Below the pieces are notes generated by a model that had not been told where the DNA came from, did no database searches, and saw nothing but the letters and a program-made list of their open reading frames with translations. A DNA stretch of 64,000 nt, taken from NCBI GenBank assembly GCA_017506865.1, contig JAFCMP010000002.1, forward strand, positions 434,001-498,000, in the 5' to 3' direction. This document shows, piece after piece, positions 1 through 9,767 of the stretch (position 1 is its first letter; each line of letters starts with the position of its first letter). The translations under genes and the position numbers were made by a program. The stretch comes from Tribonema minus. Its lineage: Eukaryota; Sar; Xanthophyceae; Tribonematales; Tribonemataceae.

Positions 1-1465
1 CGGACAGGCCGAGCACTGCCAGGCCCCACACAGCAGCCCACAGCACCTTAGTGAACAGTGCAATGCAAGGTGAGGGGGTCGTTGGGAACGGGCAGTTTGA
101 TGACGATGCTGAGATTGGAGAGAAGGGTGCGATGACAACGCTAGGGTTGAGAGAGTGAGACGACGCTGCTGGTCCATGCAAAGGTGAGGGTGGTCGGAGA
201 GTAGAGGGGGGTGTGATTATCATGTTCAGGTCGGAGATAGTGGGGATCAACGACTCCGAATAAAAATGACTCCAGGTGTTTCACCGTCTACACCAATGCT
301 ACGCGTGCTTTCAAGTTTATGCATACATGTGTGTAAGAGCAGTAGCCCTGTGTGTTGTCGTGCATACACTGACTTGGTGTTGCAGCACCACTGGTACTGC
401 ACCAAATGCGCTGAAGTGCGTGTGTGTGACTTGATGCATTGCTCCGTAACTGCACCACTAGGTAGCGTGCCACAGTGCTGCGGGGCTTAAGGACGCCACA
501 CTCTGCCAAATGGCACATCATGCAGCCCGCGCACACACGTCACCAGTAACTGTGGGCACCATCCTCTGCCGAATGGCACATCATGCAGCCCGCCCGCAAA
601 CACACGTCGCCAGTAACTGTCATCCATGCCGCATTGTGCTGCCACGTGCAACTTGCACGGGACTGCATGTCAATGTGCGCCAGACCCGTCACAGTGCTCA
701 CACAATCAATGTCTTCGCTCAGCGATCGCTGACACAGAACCTTCCAGCAGTTTCTTATTCCTACCCACATATGCAGAAAATTCCAGTGGAGTCTCACCTG
801 GACTGCAACCATGGCCAGTGGCACAAGCATCAAACCCGGGTGGGACCCCAGAACAGAGCACCCGAGGCGCAGATTTGAGGCGGCAAATCTGGGGGTGGGG
901 AGGGGGGGGGGGGGCACGGGGGTTGCAGTAAGTACATGATGAGTAAGGGGGGGGGATGGGGCATTTGAGGATGATGGATGCAGCGTGAGCATAAGGCAAA
1001 GGTAGCAGGAATAGACACAACCACACAACCAGATGCTGCAGTACCAGACAAGCGTGACAATCATAATTGCGGGGCAGGCGTTGGGCTGAAGCTCCTCACA
1101 TTGTGACTGAAAAGGAGGGTGGAGGGGTAGACTGAAGTGTATGAGCACTGCCGTAACGGCAAGCAAGGCGCTCTTCTTCACAAAGCATGGCCAATACGGC
1201 GGCATACATGGACATTAGCCTGCCATCGCGCTGGCGTTTCGTTGTGTCTGAGGCATTGCGTTGCCACGTTTGCACAGGCACCAGCATCACCGACAACGAG
1301 CAGGCACATATAATAATAGATGCACGTGTCTTTTGCTACATGGGCAACCAATGATAAAGGCTACAAAGCTCTGTAAGCTCGTACTGAACGCAGGGCCGAT
1401 CAGCACACGTGAGCTCCCATGCAGCGCACCGCCAAAACGCCCTGCCAAGACTTCACGGAGCGCAC
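1..1465. other. left edge, no gene resolved
   Basis: No complete gene could be placed. The minus strand should hold the 3' exons of the SLC44-like gene that begins to the right. A minus-strand open segment near 1106-1030 preceded by a TTTTCAG acceptor encodes a hydrophobic stretch (AIMIVTLVWYCSIWLCG) and could be one of them, but its phase does not match the preceding exon. G-rich runs at 899-914 and 947-955 and G-rich text over 60-230 are low complexity. Confidence 0.4.
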
Positions 1466-3468
1466 CTGATGCCGCCGCTGCTGCCGCACGTGGACATAAG
1501 CATGAGCGCTGCCATCGCGGCGAGGCACACGCCCCACAGAATGGCGCCGCTCTTGAGCGCCAGCGCCGCGCCCGTGGCGAGCGCTGCCGTGGTGCCGATG
1601 AACGGCAGCGCAGTCGCGACGCTCGCATAGTAGCGCAGCAGCACCAGCTGCAAGGCACGCGTGTATGCAGAAACTGGGATTGAGCGCGGCTGTAGGAAGT
1701 CAACAATAACCGACTTCAACTGCCAGTACACAGCGCGTGTGGCGAGCGCCGCCTTGGTGCCGCTGAACGGCAGCGCGGCCGCGACGCTCGTGTAGTAGCG
1801 CAGCAGCGCCAGCTGTGGAGCACACATGAGAGTCTCCAGGGGTTGGTTGAGCGCTGCTTTGCCAGTGGAGGGCACCCCCTGCTAGCGAGGCGCAGCAGCC
1901 CCAGCTGCGAGGCACGCGATAGGCGTGCGTTGTTTGAGCATTGCTGCAAAGTCAATGAATGGCAGCGCGGTCACAAAATATGCAGGCATGGGACACGCAC
2001 TGTTGTCGGACGCAGCAGCACGAGAGTGGCCGATCAGCGCCGCACGCGTGTATGCGGAACCTTTTTTTGTTTAGCGCTGCGGCTGCGAGAAGCTCGGACA
2101 AACTTGTTCTCAAGTGCCAGCACAGAGCGCGAGGTGCGATGGCGACCAATACCCATCTACTGCCACAACTTCAACTTTACCTGCGCGTGGTAAGACTCAC
2201 CTAGGTCCACGGAGAGCACGATGCTGCGCGCCTACTTCCACAACTTCAACTTTTCCGACGTGGTGTGACTCACCCAGGTCGACGACAGCGCGACGCTAAG
2301 CGCTGCCATGGCCGCCATGGCCGTGACCGCCACGCCGACTGTCCACCACGCGTAGTCCTCATACCTACCCCCCCTCAATGCCACATTTTCAACTTCACAG
2401 GCGCAGTATGGTGGACTCACCCAGACCCACGAAAGCATAACGCTGAGCGCTGCCATGGCCGCCATGGCCGCCACCGCCACGCCGACCGTCCACCACGCAT
2501 AGTCCCCCCCCCCCTAACACCACAACTTCAAGTTCACCAGCGCGCAATGTGACTCACCCACGTCCACGAAAGCACAACGCTCAGCGCTGCCATGGCTGCC
2601 ATGGCCGCGACCGCCACGCCGACCGTCCACCACGCGTACTCCCCATACCTACCCCCCCTCTCGCCGTAGTAGTAGTCGTCATCGCGGCCCTCGTCTTCTG
2701 AGCGCTGCTGCTCGTCGCCCACGCTGTACGAGTAGAAGTCGGTGAGCGCGGTGCCGCCCTTGCACGCCGCGAGTGTTATGACGAGGGCCACGTTGCAGAG
2801 GAGGAGCACGCCCGCCCAGGGGTCCTTCCAGGAGGACTGCGCAGGGGGGGGCAGGCGACCGACAACATGGAGCGACTTCAGCTGAGGACACGCTTGACGA
2901 CAACTTCGGTCTTGGACCCACCAAAGGGCTACGATTAGGGTTCAAGTATGGTGAGGGTTAGGGTTACCCAAAGGAGCAGGACGCCTGCCCAGGGGTCCTT
3001 CCAGGAGGACTGCGAAGGGGCGGGTGATCAACGGCATGCAGCGACTTCAGCCGAGGACAGGCTTGACTACAACTTCAGTCTTGGATCCACCAAATGGGGT
3101 TAGGGTTAGGGATAGAGTGATGCAGAGGAGCAGGACGCCCGCCATAATCATGCAAATTGAAGATTATGCGCAGCGCGCTGACCTGCTGCCTGGGGTCCGG
3201 GACGAGCGCCTCTATCCGCCGCCGCTCCCCGCCCGGTGGCGCCGACGGCCCCGGCGCATCAGTGCTCAACCCCCTTGCCGCCCCCGCCGCCCCCGCCGCA
3301 CTGCTCTGATAGCGCTGCTCCTTGGCTAAGGATGCATCTGCCTCTGGGTCTTCATTGTAGTAGGGGGAGGCGGTGGCGGGCGCCGAGGGGAGGGGGGGGT
3401 GGTACAGTCCGTCGTCGGAGACGGGGACTGCGTAGACCAGGCTGGTGGTCTCCGAATACTGCTGATCT
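1466..3468 (-). CDS. SLC44 / choline-transporter-like (CTL/PNS1) membrane protein, partial
   Basis: Three exons join in phase: 3468-3183 (start approximate), 2836-2558 and 1647-1466. The first encodes a Pro/Ala-rich hydrophilic tail with motifs TTSLVYAVPV and SPYYNEDPEADASLAKEQ. The second opens with SSWKDPWAGVLLLCNVALV, resembling the conserved start of the first membrane helix in SLC44/PNS1 proteins, then an acidic/Tyr-rich loop and a second hydrophobic segment ending SVVLSWTW. The third gives two more hydrophobic helices (LLRYYASVATALPFIG and AILWGVCLAAMAALMLM). Donors are GTCAGC, GTGAGT and GTGCGC; acceptors GCGCAG and TTGCAG. If correct it is a multi-pass transporter of a family known for choline or related solutes. 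Neither the first nor the last exons were found. Intron-side copies of the exon edges flank exons 2 and 3. Another multi-pass protein remains possible. Confidence 0.5.
1647..1925 (-). repeat. acceptor-side exon duplications, SLC44-like exon 3
   Basis: Upstream (minus sense) of the true exon 3 lies a second copy at about 1826-1740 encoding LALLRYYTSVAAALPFSG with its own CAG acceptor, offset by about 173 bp, and a third partial copy near 1920-1887 (CTCGCAG then CTGGGGCTGCTGCG). The copies are diverged but recognisable in sequence and peptide. Confidence 0.7.
2270..2660 (-). repeat. donor-side exon duplications, SLC44-like exon 2
   Basis: The end of exon 2 plus the start of the following intron is present three times with about 140-155 bp spacing. 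Each copy encodes AWWTVGVAV, AMAAMAALSV and a Trp just before a GTGAGTC donor (near 2558, 2425 and 2270). The copy nearest the upstream exon is the one that joins in frame. The two extra copies lie in the intron and differ by a few substitutions. Confidence 0.8.
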
Positions 3469-4516
3469 CTGCGCGCATGTACCAGAAAGTTGCTGTGGGT
3501 TTAGGGTTACGATTGAAGTTACATAGACCAGGCTGGTGGTCTCCGGGTACTGCTGGTCTCTGCGCGTACGAGGTATAATGAAAATGAGTCAAAAGATCGT
3601 AGAGCTCTAGATGACAAGGTGTGGTTAGCCGTCGAATTGAACACCTTCCACCAATAATATGTGGGTTTAGGGTTGTGGTTGCAGCGTCAGGCAGGTACAT
3701 GGCATTGCTGTAAGCATATGCACCATTGCAGCACGTGTCAACAACGGGATCGGTAGAGTGTGATGGCAGGGGGGTTTGTTCAACAAATGTCAGTAAAATG
3801 CGCTGCAACAGCATCTGTGTATGCCAGGCAGGTGGTCTCCAAGTACTGTTGGTCTTCGAGTGTCGCCGAGGGAAGCGTGAGGGGTAGAAATGCAGTGAGG
3901 AGCCTGTACTGCGAGTTCATGCACACCATATCAGGCGCATGCGCCGTCGCAGCGCATCCGTCAACGATTAGAGGGGAGAACATAAGCGAGATCAGTGTGA
4001 CGAGGCAATGCTGCAACTGTGGGCACCTTCACAGCGCACGTCATGAAGTGGTGAGCGTCACCATCAGGTATAACTTTGCATTTCAATGCTGCATGTGAGC
4101 AAAATGTTGTGAGGCACGCAGCCATGGCGCGCGGGCACTGCGCAGCCCACGCTGATGGTCCGTGAGCGGTGTTGCCAGCAACTGACCAATCACTTGGCAA
4201 TCAGCTCGCTGGTGCTGAGGCGCCACCACATGGGCCATTGCAGGTAGCAATGATGCATGCGTACACTTGCAACTTTCGCGTAATGAAGTTGGAAGTTGTG
4301 TATCGTGCACGAAAAGTGTTCAATTATCCAGCACCAGCCGCCAGGATGCAGTCTTGATCTTGAACACGCTGCTGAGATTGGTGGTGGGTACATACATGAA
4401 CAAATGTTGTATACTGGAAGCGCAGCGGCCTGGTAGACGAATAACGCAGACTACTAGGTGTATGGGATGAAAGCACAGTGGAACCCACAAAGCCACACCT
4501 AGGTCAGCAATGTGCA
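2940..4516. other. mixed intron and intergenic sequence with repeats
   Basis: Besides the first SLC44-like exon (3468-3183), this stretch has a second copy of the exon 2 start near 2975-3020, short TTAGGG-like tracts at about 2948-2968 and 3098-3115, and two diverged copies of the exon 1 edge (about 3525-3570 and 3828-3865, each containing the reverse complement of CAGCAGTA...GAGACCACC). No further gene is recognised from 3.9 to 4.5 kb. Confidence 0.45.
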
Positions 4517-4877
4517 TTATGACAGGGAAGCAGTAGCATCTCGGGACTTGAGACCGGCACTCATGGCCCTGTTGCTTGATGATGCAGCAAAATTGCAGCT
4601 GAACGAGCTCGAACAACTGGGGAAATACGATGGTCCAACGGAGAAATCATGATCCATGAGCATTCGTGTATTCCCGATTGATGGTTTGAGAAAGTACGCA
4701 CCTTCCCGATGGCCTTTTCCTGCTGTTGCTGGTGGCCAGCACTGCACCGCCAGCTAGCGCACCCAGCAGCACGGGTCCTTTGACTCCAGCAAGGCAGCAG
4801 CAACAGCAGCAGCAGCTCGCCACCAAAGCGATTGCAACCACGGCAAAGACGGCGATGATCTCTCCTGCATCCGACAT
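4517..4877 (-). CDS. small single-pass membrane protein with seven consecutive cysteines
   Basis: Two exons, 4877-4702 and 4568-4517, join across a GTGCGT donor and a CAACAG acceptor in matching phase to give 75 residues. Residues 6-20 (EIIAVFAVVAIALVA) form one hydrophobic helix, immediately followed by Ser and seven Cys (22-28), then a second weakly hydrophobic Gly/Ala/Leu stretch to about residue 48 and a short basic/Ser-rich tail (NSRKRPSGR, LKSRDATASLS). No family is recognised. A cysteine cluster at a membrane boundary would suit S-acylation or metal binding, but that is inference. It sits tail to head with PDCD2 on the same strand, about 380 bp downstream of it. The CTG/CAG-rich Cys tract could partly reflect microsatellite slippage. 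Confidence 0.5.
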
Positions 4878-5260
4878 GGCGAATCCTTCGCTGGTGAAGG
4901 CTGTCTAAGGTGCTGCTCCTCTGGCGCGCCGCACTTGAGATCGAGAAAGCTATCTACACGCCAAGCAGTTGATACGTCATGCTCGTCCGGTCCTGTTTCA
5001 TCGCATGTGTGTCCAAGCTGAGAGAATCGTTCCGAGACCAGTCTGAGTTGCAGTTGCAGTTGAACATTTGAGACTTGAAACATTTTTGAGGTAAATTGAG
5101 GCACCCTCTGCTGTGAAGCATAGTCGCGAGGAAATGATGCCACACTAATATGCATTCTGATCAACACATAAAGGCAGACACACCAACTCTTTAATGCATC
5201 CAAAAGTCGGCAGAAAAAAAGGGGGAAAAACACCCCCATGTCAATTGATGAACAGCACTA

Positions 5261-7828
5261 CTAACACGGCAGCTGCACCACGACGCACTCCTCGCAGCTG
5301 GCAGCGCACGCGTCAGGGCACGTCCACACCGTCACGACGCCCCACTCCATGCCACGCGCTGCGAATTGGCTGGGGTCGCCCCGAGCAAGCATGGGGGTAG
5401 CCACCACTTGCCCGCCGGTATCATCCCCAACACTTCCATCGTCGAAGTCGTCGACATCTCCTATGGACGCTAATTCGGCTGCAACATCAGCCACAGCAGC
5501 AACACCGGCGGAGGACCTGGCTTGAGCGCGCAGCGAACTGCCGCCTTCATTGCAATTGTCACCTGTTGTATCCCCAGAGCCGCCAGCTGCTGCAGCCGAC
5601 GTCGCACCAGTGGCAGAGGCTTCCGCGAACCGCTCAGTATCGAGCGTCGTGAGCACGGACGGCATCAACTGCAGCTCAAACACGCGCGCACGACCGCACG
5701 CGCACTTCGGCACCTCCACCGCGCCGCTGCCGCCACTGCTCTGACTGCTCTTGCCGCCGCCGCTGCCGCCTCTGCCGCCGCCGCCGCCGCTGCCGCCGCG
5801 CCTAGCAGCGCGTTTGCCGCCAGCGCCGCTGCTTCTAGTGCCATCACTAAGGCTGTCGCGCTGTGCATCATTCTGAACGCCAGCGCCACGAGCCCCACCA
5901 CCGCTGCCGCCGCTGCTGGCAGATGTAATGATGCTCGGCACTGGGCCAGGGCCCCACAGCGGCAGGCCGCCGAACGCGTAGCGCACGGCCTGTGCGGGGG
6001 CGCGCCGCACGCGCGCTTCAAATTCGATGGCGCGTTTGAGCGCTGATGGGGTCCGCTCGTAGGCCTCGCCTGTGGCTGTCGACGCTGCCGCCGCCGCCGC
6101 TGTTGAGGCGCGATGACACAAGAGGCATGGCAGGTAGTGTTGTGAATGGCAATGTTGAAAGTTGGAAGAAAAAGTGCACTTTGTCGACCCAGGTCACGCA
6201 TGAGCAATGCCGCTTCTGTTTGCTGCACACGCGTCCGCCCTTGCACATGTAACTCTGCAGCTCAGGCAAGCATGCACAGCTGTTACACGCATGTCCACTT
6301 GCCTGCAGCTGCGGAAGCATCACCGCCCTTGCTGCTGCCGCCGGCCGCAGCAGCGGACGTCATGGACTGCCGCAGCAGCGCGGCTAGCTGAGCATCCTCC
6401 TCTTCCGCGAGGTACGCCCGGATCTTATCACCAACGTCATCGCCCCCTCCGCTGGCCGCACCGCTATCTGACCACGGCTCCGAGTAGAAGTCCAGCTTGA
6501 AGCCGGGGAATGTGTGCGGCAGCTGCGGCGACGCTGCAACGCTGAGCACTGTGGCAACTTCGTTTCTGAGCGCTGTCGCCGCCTGGCCTTTCTTGACCTT
6601 TTTCTGGGGCTCTGCCGCGACCGCTGGCGGTTTCGCTGGCGGTTTGGCCTTGCTCGCTGCCACGGCCTCCTCGCGCTCGTTGAGCAGCGCTGCAAGGGAG
6701 TCGTCCAGACCCCCTGCGCCTGCAGATGCGTCCGCGCCCCAGTCGTCCACCTCAAACCCCCCTGTCCCCCAGTCACCGCCACTGGCCCCGGCAGCACTAT
6801 CAGCACCCCAGCCATTTGCGGCAGGCGCAGCTGCCCGATCGGGCGCTGTGCTAACCCTCAACTTAGGGTTCGGAGGTGGTGCTGGAAGGGGCTCCTGGTG
6901 TTGCTGCGAAGGCTCTGCAGGTGTTGCAGATACCGGTACTGTGCCATTCTGTGACGCGTTGTTGTTGTTGGCGTCGGTGCTGGCTGTTGCATCTGAGGCT
7001 TGCGCTTGCGTGCGCAGCACTCGCCATCCGCGCTGTTCGATGCTGCACGCCGCCTTGTTGCAGCCAAAGATGCACAGGCTGCGCGGTGTGTCGTCGGTTG
7101 GCGCGTAGACCTGTGTGGCGGAGGGTAGGCCATGACTTCTGTCACCTCCAGGAGTCATGTGTGTGACTTGCAAAGTATGATTTGTGCTGCATGCATGAGT
7201 GACAACAAAGTAAACAATGTATGCATCCAGGTATCACAGAACTTCTGAAGGAAGGTATTGAACATGCACGCGTATTAAAAAGTAGAGGATGCTGGCGTTG
7301 GTCAAAACAAGTTGCCGCGATGCACTGTCAGAAAAGCACATTGTGAAAAAAGAATGCTGCCTCTGGTGCACATGTAATAGGCGGTGGTGTCCAATGGTGT
7401 AGTAACAGCGATCGCCTGGAAGCGCAGCATCATGTCATCGCAACAAGCGGGTATTATGGCTACAAGTGTTCTCGCGTTCACAGGATGTAGTAATGATGCT
7501 ACAGATACATGTGCAGAAAAGTGATCTGTACGGTACAGCAGTGATCAGTAGCGGCCAAAAATGACCCCCATGTGTTGCCTTTCAAGCTCAAAGGTATCAT
7601 GATCAAGCAGCTTTTGAAACAGTTAGTTACCTGCGCCACCAGAAGAAGCTCTGCTCCACAGCAGCCGCAGACAACGGCCTGTTGCTGTGCTAGCGCCGTC
7701 ACACCAAGCCATGCAGGCGCTCCGCCCAGTTTGCTCTCGTAAGCGTCGCCGGGCTCGCCAGCTCGCAGTGCAGCTCCGGGCTCGCCAATTTCCACACATT
7801 GCCCTGTTGAGCTTTCATCCGCATACAT
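5261..7828 (-). CDS. TSR4: PDCD2/TSR4-family 40S ribosome-assembly chaperone
   Basis: Three exons (7828-7631, 7110-6303, 6069-5261) give 604 residues. The N-terminal PDCD2 half is clear: YESKLGGAPAWLG, then a CGCCGAELLLVAQ zinc-binding turn, VYAPTDDTPRSLCIFGC and WRVLRTQAQ. The PDCD2_C domain follows with ALKRAIEFEARVRRAP, AVRYAFGGLPLW, VPKCACGRARVFELQLMP, and the end MEWGVVTVWTCPDACAASC. In yeast and human this family escorts ribosomal protein uS5 (RPS2) into the small subunit. Family members are usually 340-450 residues; the excess here is Ala/Gly/Ser-rich filler between domains. No MYND finger is seen, as in TSR4. Exon 1 to 2 is a normal GT-AG junction. The second intron needs a GC donor (CTGCAG then GCAAGT), which keeps the frame. 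The first ATG of the open exon at 7828 was used. Confidence 0.85.
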
Positions 7829-8290
7829 GATTTGAGCCTGGCGGCTTCAGCGCAAGAGGACGATCTACGGTACCTGGAATGAACTTCAATTTCCCCCCAC
7901 AACTCCGAGGGTCAACTTCATGTTGGTGATCTAATCGTAGTAACGATCCAAAGTATCGAGAGAGACGCAAAGCCAAGCTGGGGGGACCTGACAGGAGATG
8001 CTTGGCCGCCGCATTTCCCATCTACTTAAGGACGCCAATCAAGTGTCGAACGCTGGTGGCGCAAAGTCACCGCTGTCACCCAAGGCGCGGACTGACGATG
8101 TGCGCTTGGTATCCAGTCGCGCGACTACGCTGTTGGATCAGAGCGGTGAACGCGATGCTTCTTGAAGTCTCTAGCAGTCACCCACAGCAAGCGCTTTGAA
8201 TCGGCATGTGCTCACATGGCACCACAAAAATCACAAGCACTCAAACCCAGGTTCGTCTTGTAATTGCTGACTCCCCTCTCCCTGCTCGTG
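7829..8290. other. intergenic, upstream of PDCD2/TSR4
   Basis: No gene or clear element was recognised. It presumably contains the promoter of the minus-strand PDCD2/TSR4 gene. Confidence 0.3.
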
Positions 8291-8850
8291 CATGCAGCGA
8301 GCTCCTTTCACCCAGCCAGGCAGACATGGTGGCCGCCATCAGCGCCGCCATGTCCGAAGCGGGCGCGAGTGCAGAGGAGTTCGATGCCCCTGGTGACTTC
8401 AAGGTCACGTCACGCAGCACACCGCATGGATAGCCCTCAACAATGGCGGACATTGCCGCCGCCTGCATTGACTGCGAGCTACCCAACACCTTCGCCATTG
8501 TGGGCCTGCCCCCCTGCGAGAGGGGGTTGTCATCAACCAATTGGGCGCCTATGGCGACCACTACGCTGGAGTGTGCAATGAGACGTGAACAAATCCGACA
8601 GCATCTGTCACCGGGGGGGGGGAACCCTTATTGCCCACACTCCAGCGTAGCGTTCCAGTGGTTCCCGTAGACGCCTAGGCGGTTGATGCTGACCCCCTCT
8701 TGCAGGGGGGACAGGCCCATGACGGCGAAAATGCTAGGCAGCTCCCAGCCGATGCAGTAGCGGCAATGTCTGCCCTGAGGGCCGTCCGTGCTGTGTGCTC
8801 CGTTGAGGCGACGCTGGAGATGCCAGGGGGCTGCGAGAATTTTGCCTCCA
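8291..8850. repeat. large imperfect inverted duplication of an exon-like segment
   Basis: The plus strand from about 8383 to 8580 is matched by the reverse complement of about 8630-8845, with roughly 45 bp between the arms. Matching blocks include GACATTGCCGC, TTCGCC, GGGCCTG, ATCAACC and ACGCTGGAGTGTG. Both arms read as related peptides: ELPNTFAIVGLPP on plus and ELPSIFAVMGLSPLQEG on minus, the minus continuing VSINRLGVYGNHWNATLECG. An open exon-like piece preceded by TGCAG (from about 8300: LLSPSQADMVAAISAAMS) adjoins the left arm. The protein family is not recognised. The arrangement looks like a duplicated pseudo-exon inverted on itself. Confidence 0.6.
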
Positions 8851-9767
8851 TGTCAATCGCATTAGAGCATGCCTGTGTATGCATGCAAACATATTTGTTG
8901 CAGTGTGACGCATCTCAAAAACAACAAAAAGACATGCGACATCAAAGGCGAACCTTGCGTTCTGTTGCATGCAGTAGTGTACATAAGTCAACAGACCAGT
9001 GCGCACAGAGCTATTACCACATACCAGTGCACCCTCAAACCTCTTATGTCTAGAATAAGCGAAAACAAGTGTTCACGAGTTGCAGCCTTTTTAGTGTAAA
9101 AGCTTTGCGACACTGATGATTTTTCAGTGACAACTACGGTAGGACACACTTCAGCAGCGAGGTCATAGAGTCTATGACCTCCCTGCTTCAGAACGACTGC
9201 CTTGACTTGTGTGCAACGCCGCATTTCGAAGTGCTGTGAGCATTGACGTAAAGGGTACTCGAACTCAATGACTCAAATGTTGAAATCGACATGAGCACAA
9301 AAACTTCAACAACAGACACTGACATAACACACAACACGAAACACCAAGAGAGCCACAACAATGAAGCAACAAATGTATTCACGTATGTATGAGCAGCGCG
9401 GAAAGGGGGAGGGGGCAGCAGAAGAGGCGGGGGTGGGCCACACAAATGCCCCCCCGCTCACCCCCCTGCATCCCCCACCCCCTTCGCCGCGAAGCACTGT
9501 AGAGGGGTCTTTGGCTCAAGTTCTGAACAACGCGGAGCACGCTGCCACCTGTGCCCCACGCAACACCCCAGTCGCACTGTCCGCCGCATCGCTAACTGAA
9601 AATTCCGCGCAGCGCCCCCCGGGTAAATGCTCTCAGGGGGGGTGCCTTCGCCCGGCGGGAAGTGTTCCTTAAGGCGATGTGATTGGTTGGGTGGTTGGGC
9701 CGCGGTATGCCCCCGCTGCTAGCAGGAAGTACCAGCAGGCCGAAATAGCGCAGGAATTGCGGGAAAG
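8851..9767. other. intergenic, no gene seen
   Basis: No convincing coding sequence. There is a C-rich patch at 9448-9490 and a purine-rich patch at 9400-9430. The right end would contain the 3' untranslated region of the PSII gene. Confidence 0.35.

Noticed and set aside
2232..2480. Separate small hydrophobic proteins at 2.2-2.5 kb
   Set aside because: They are intronic duplicates of SLC44-like exon 2, not independent genes.
5522..6046. Plus-strand Ala-rich frame
   Set aside because: It is antisense to the PDCD2 C-terminal exon, whose domain motifs fix the coding strand.
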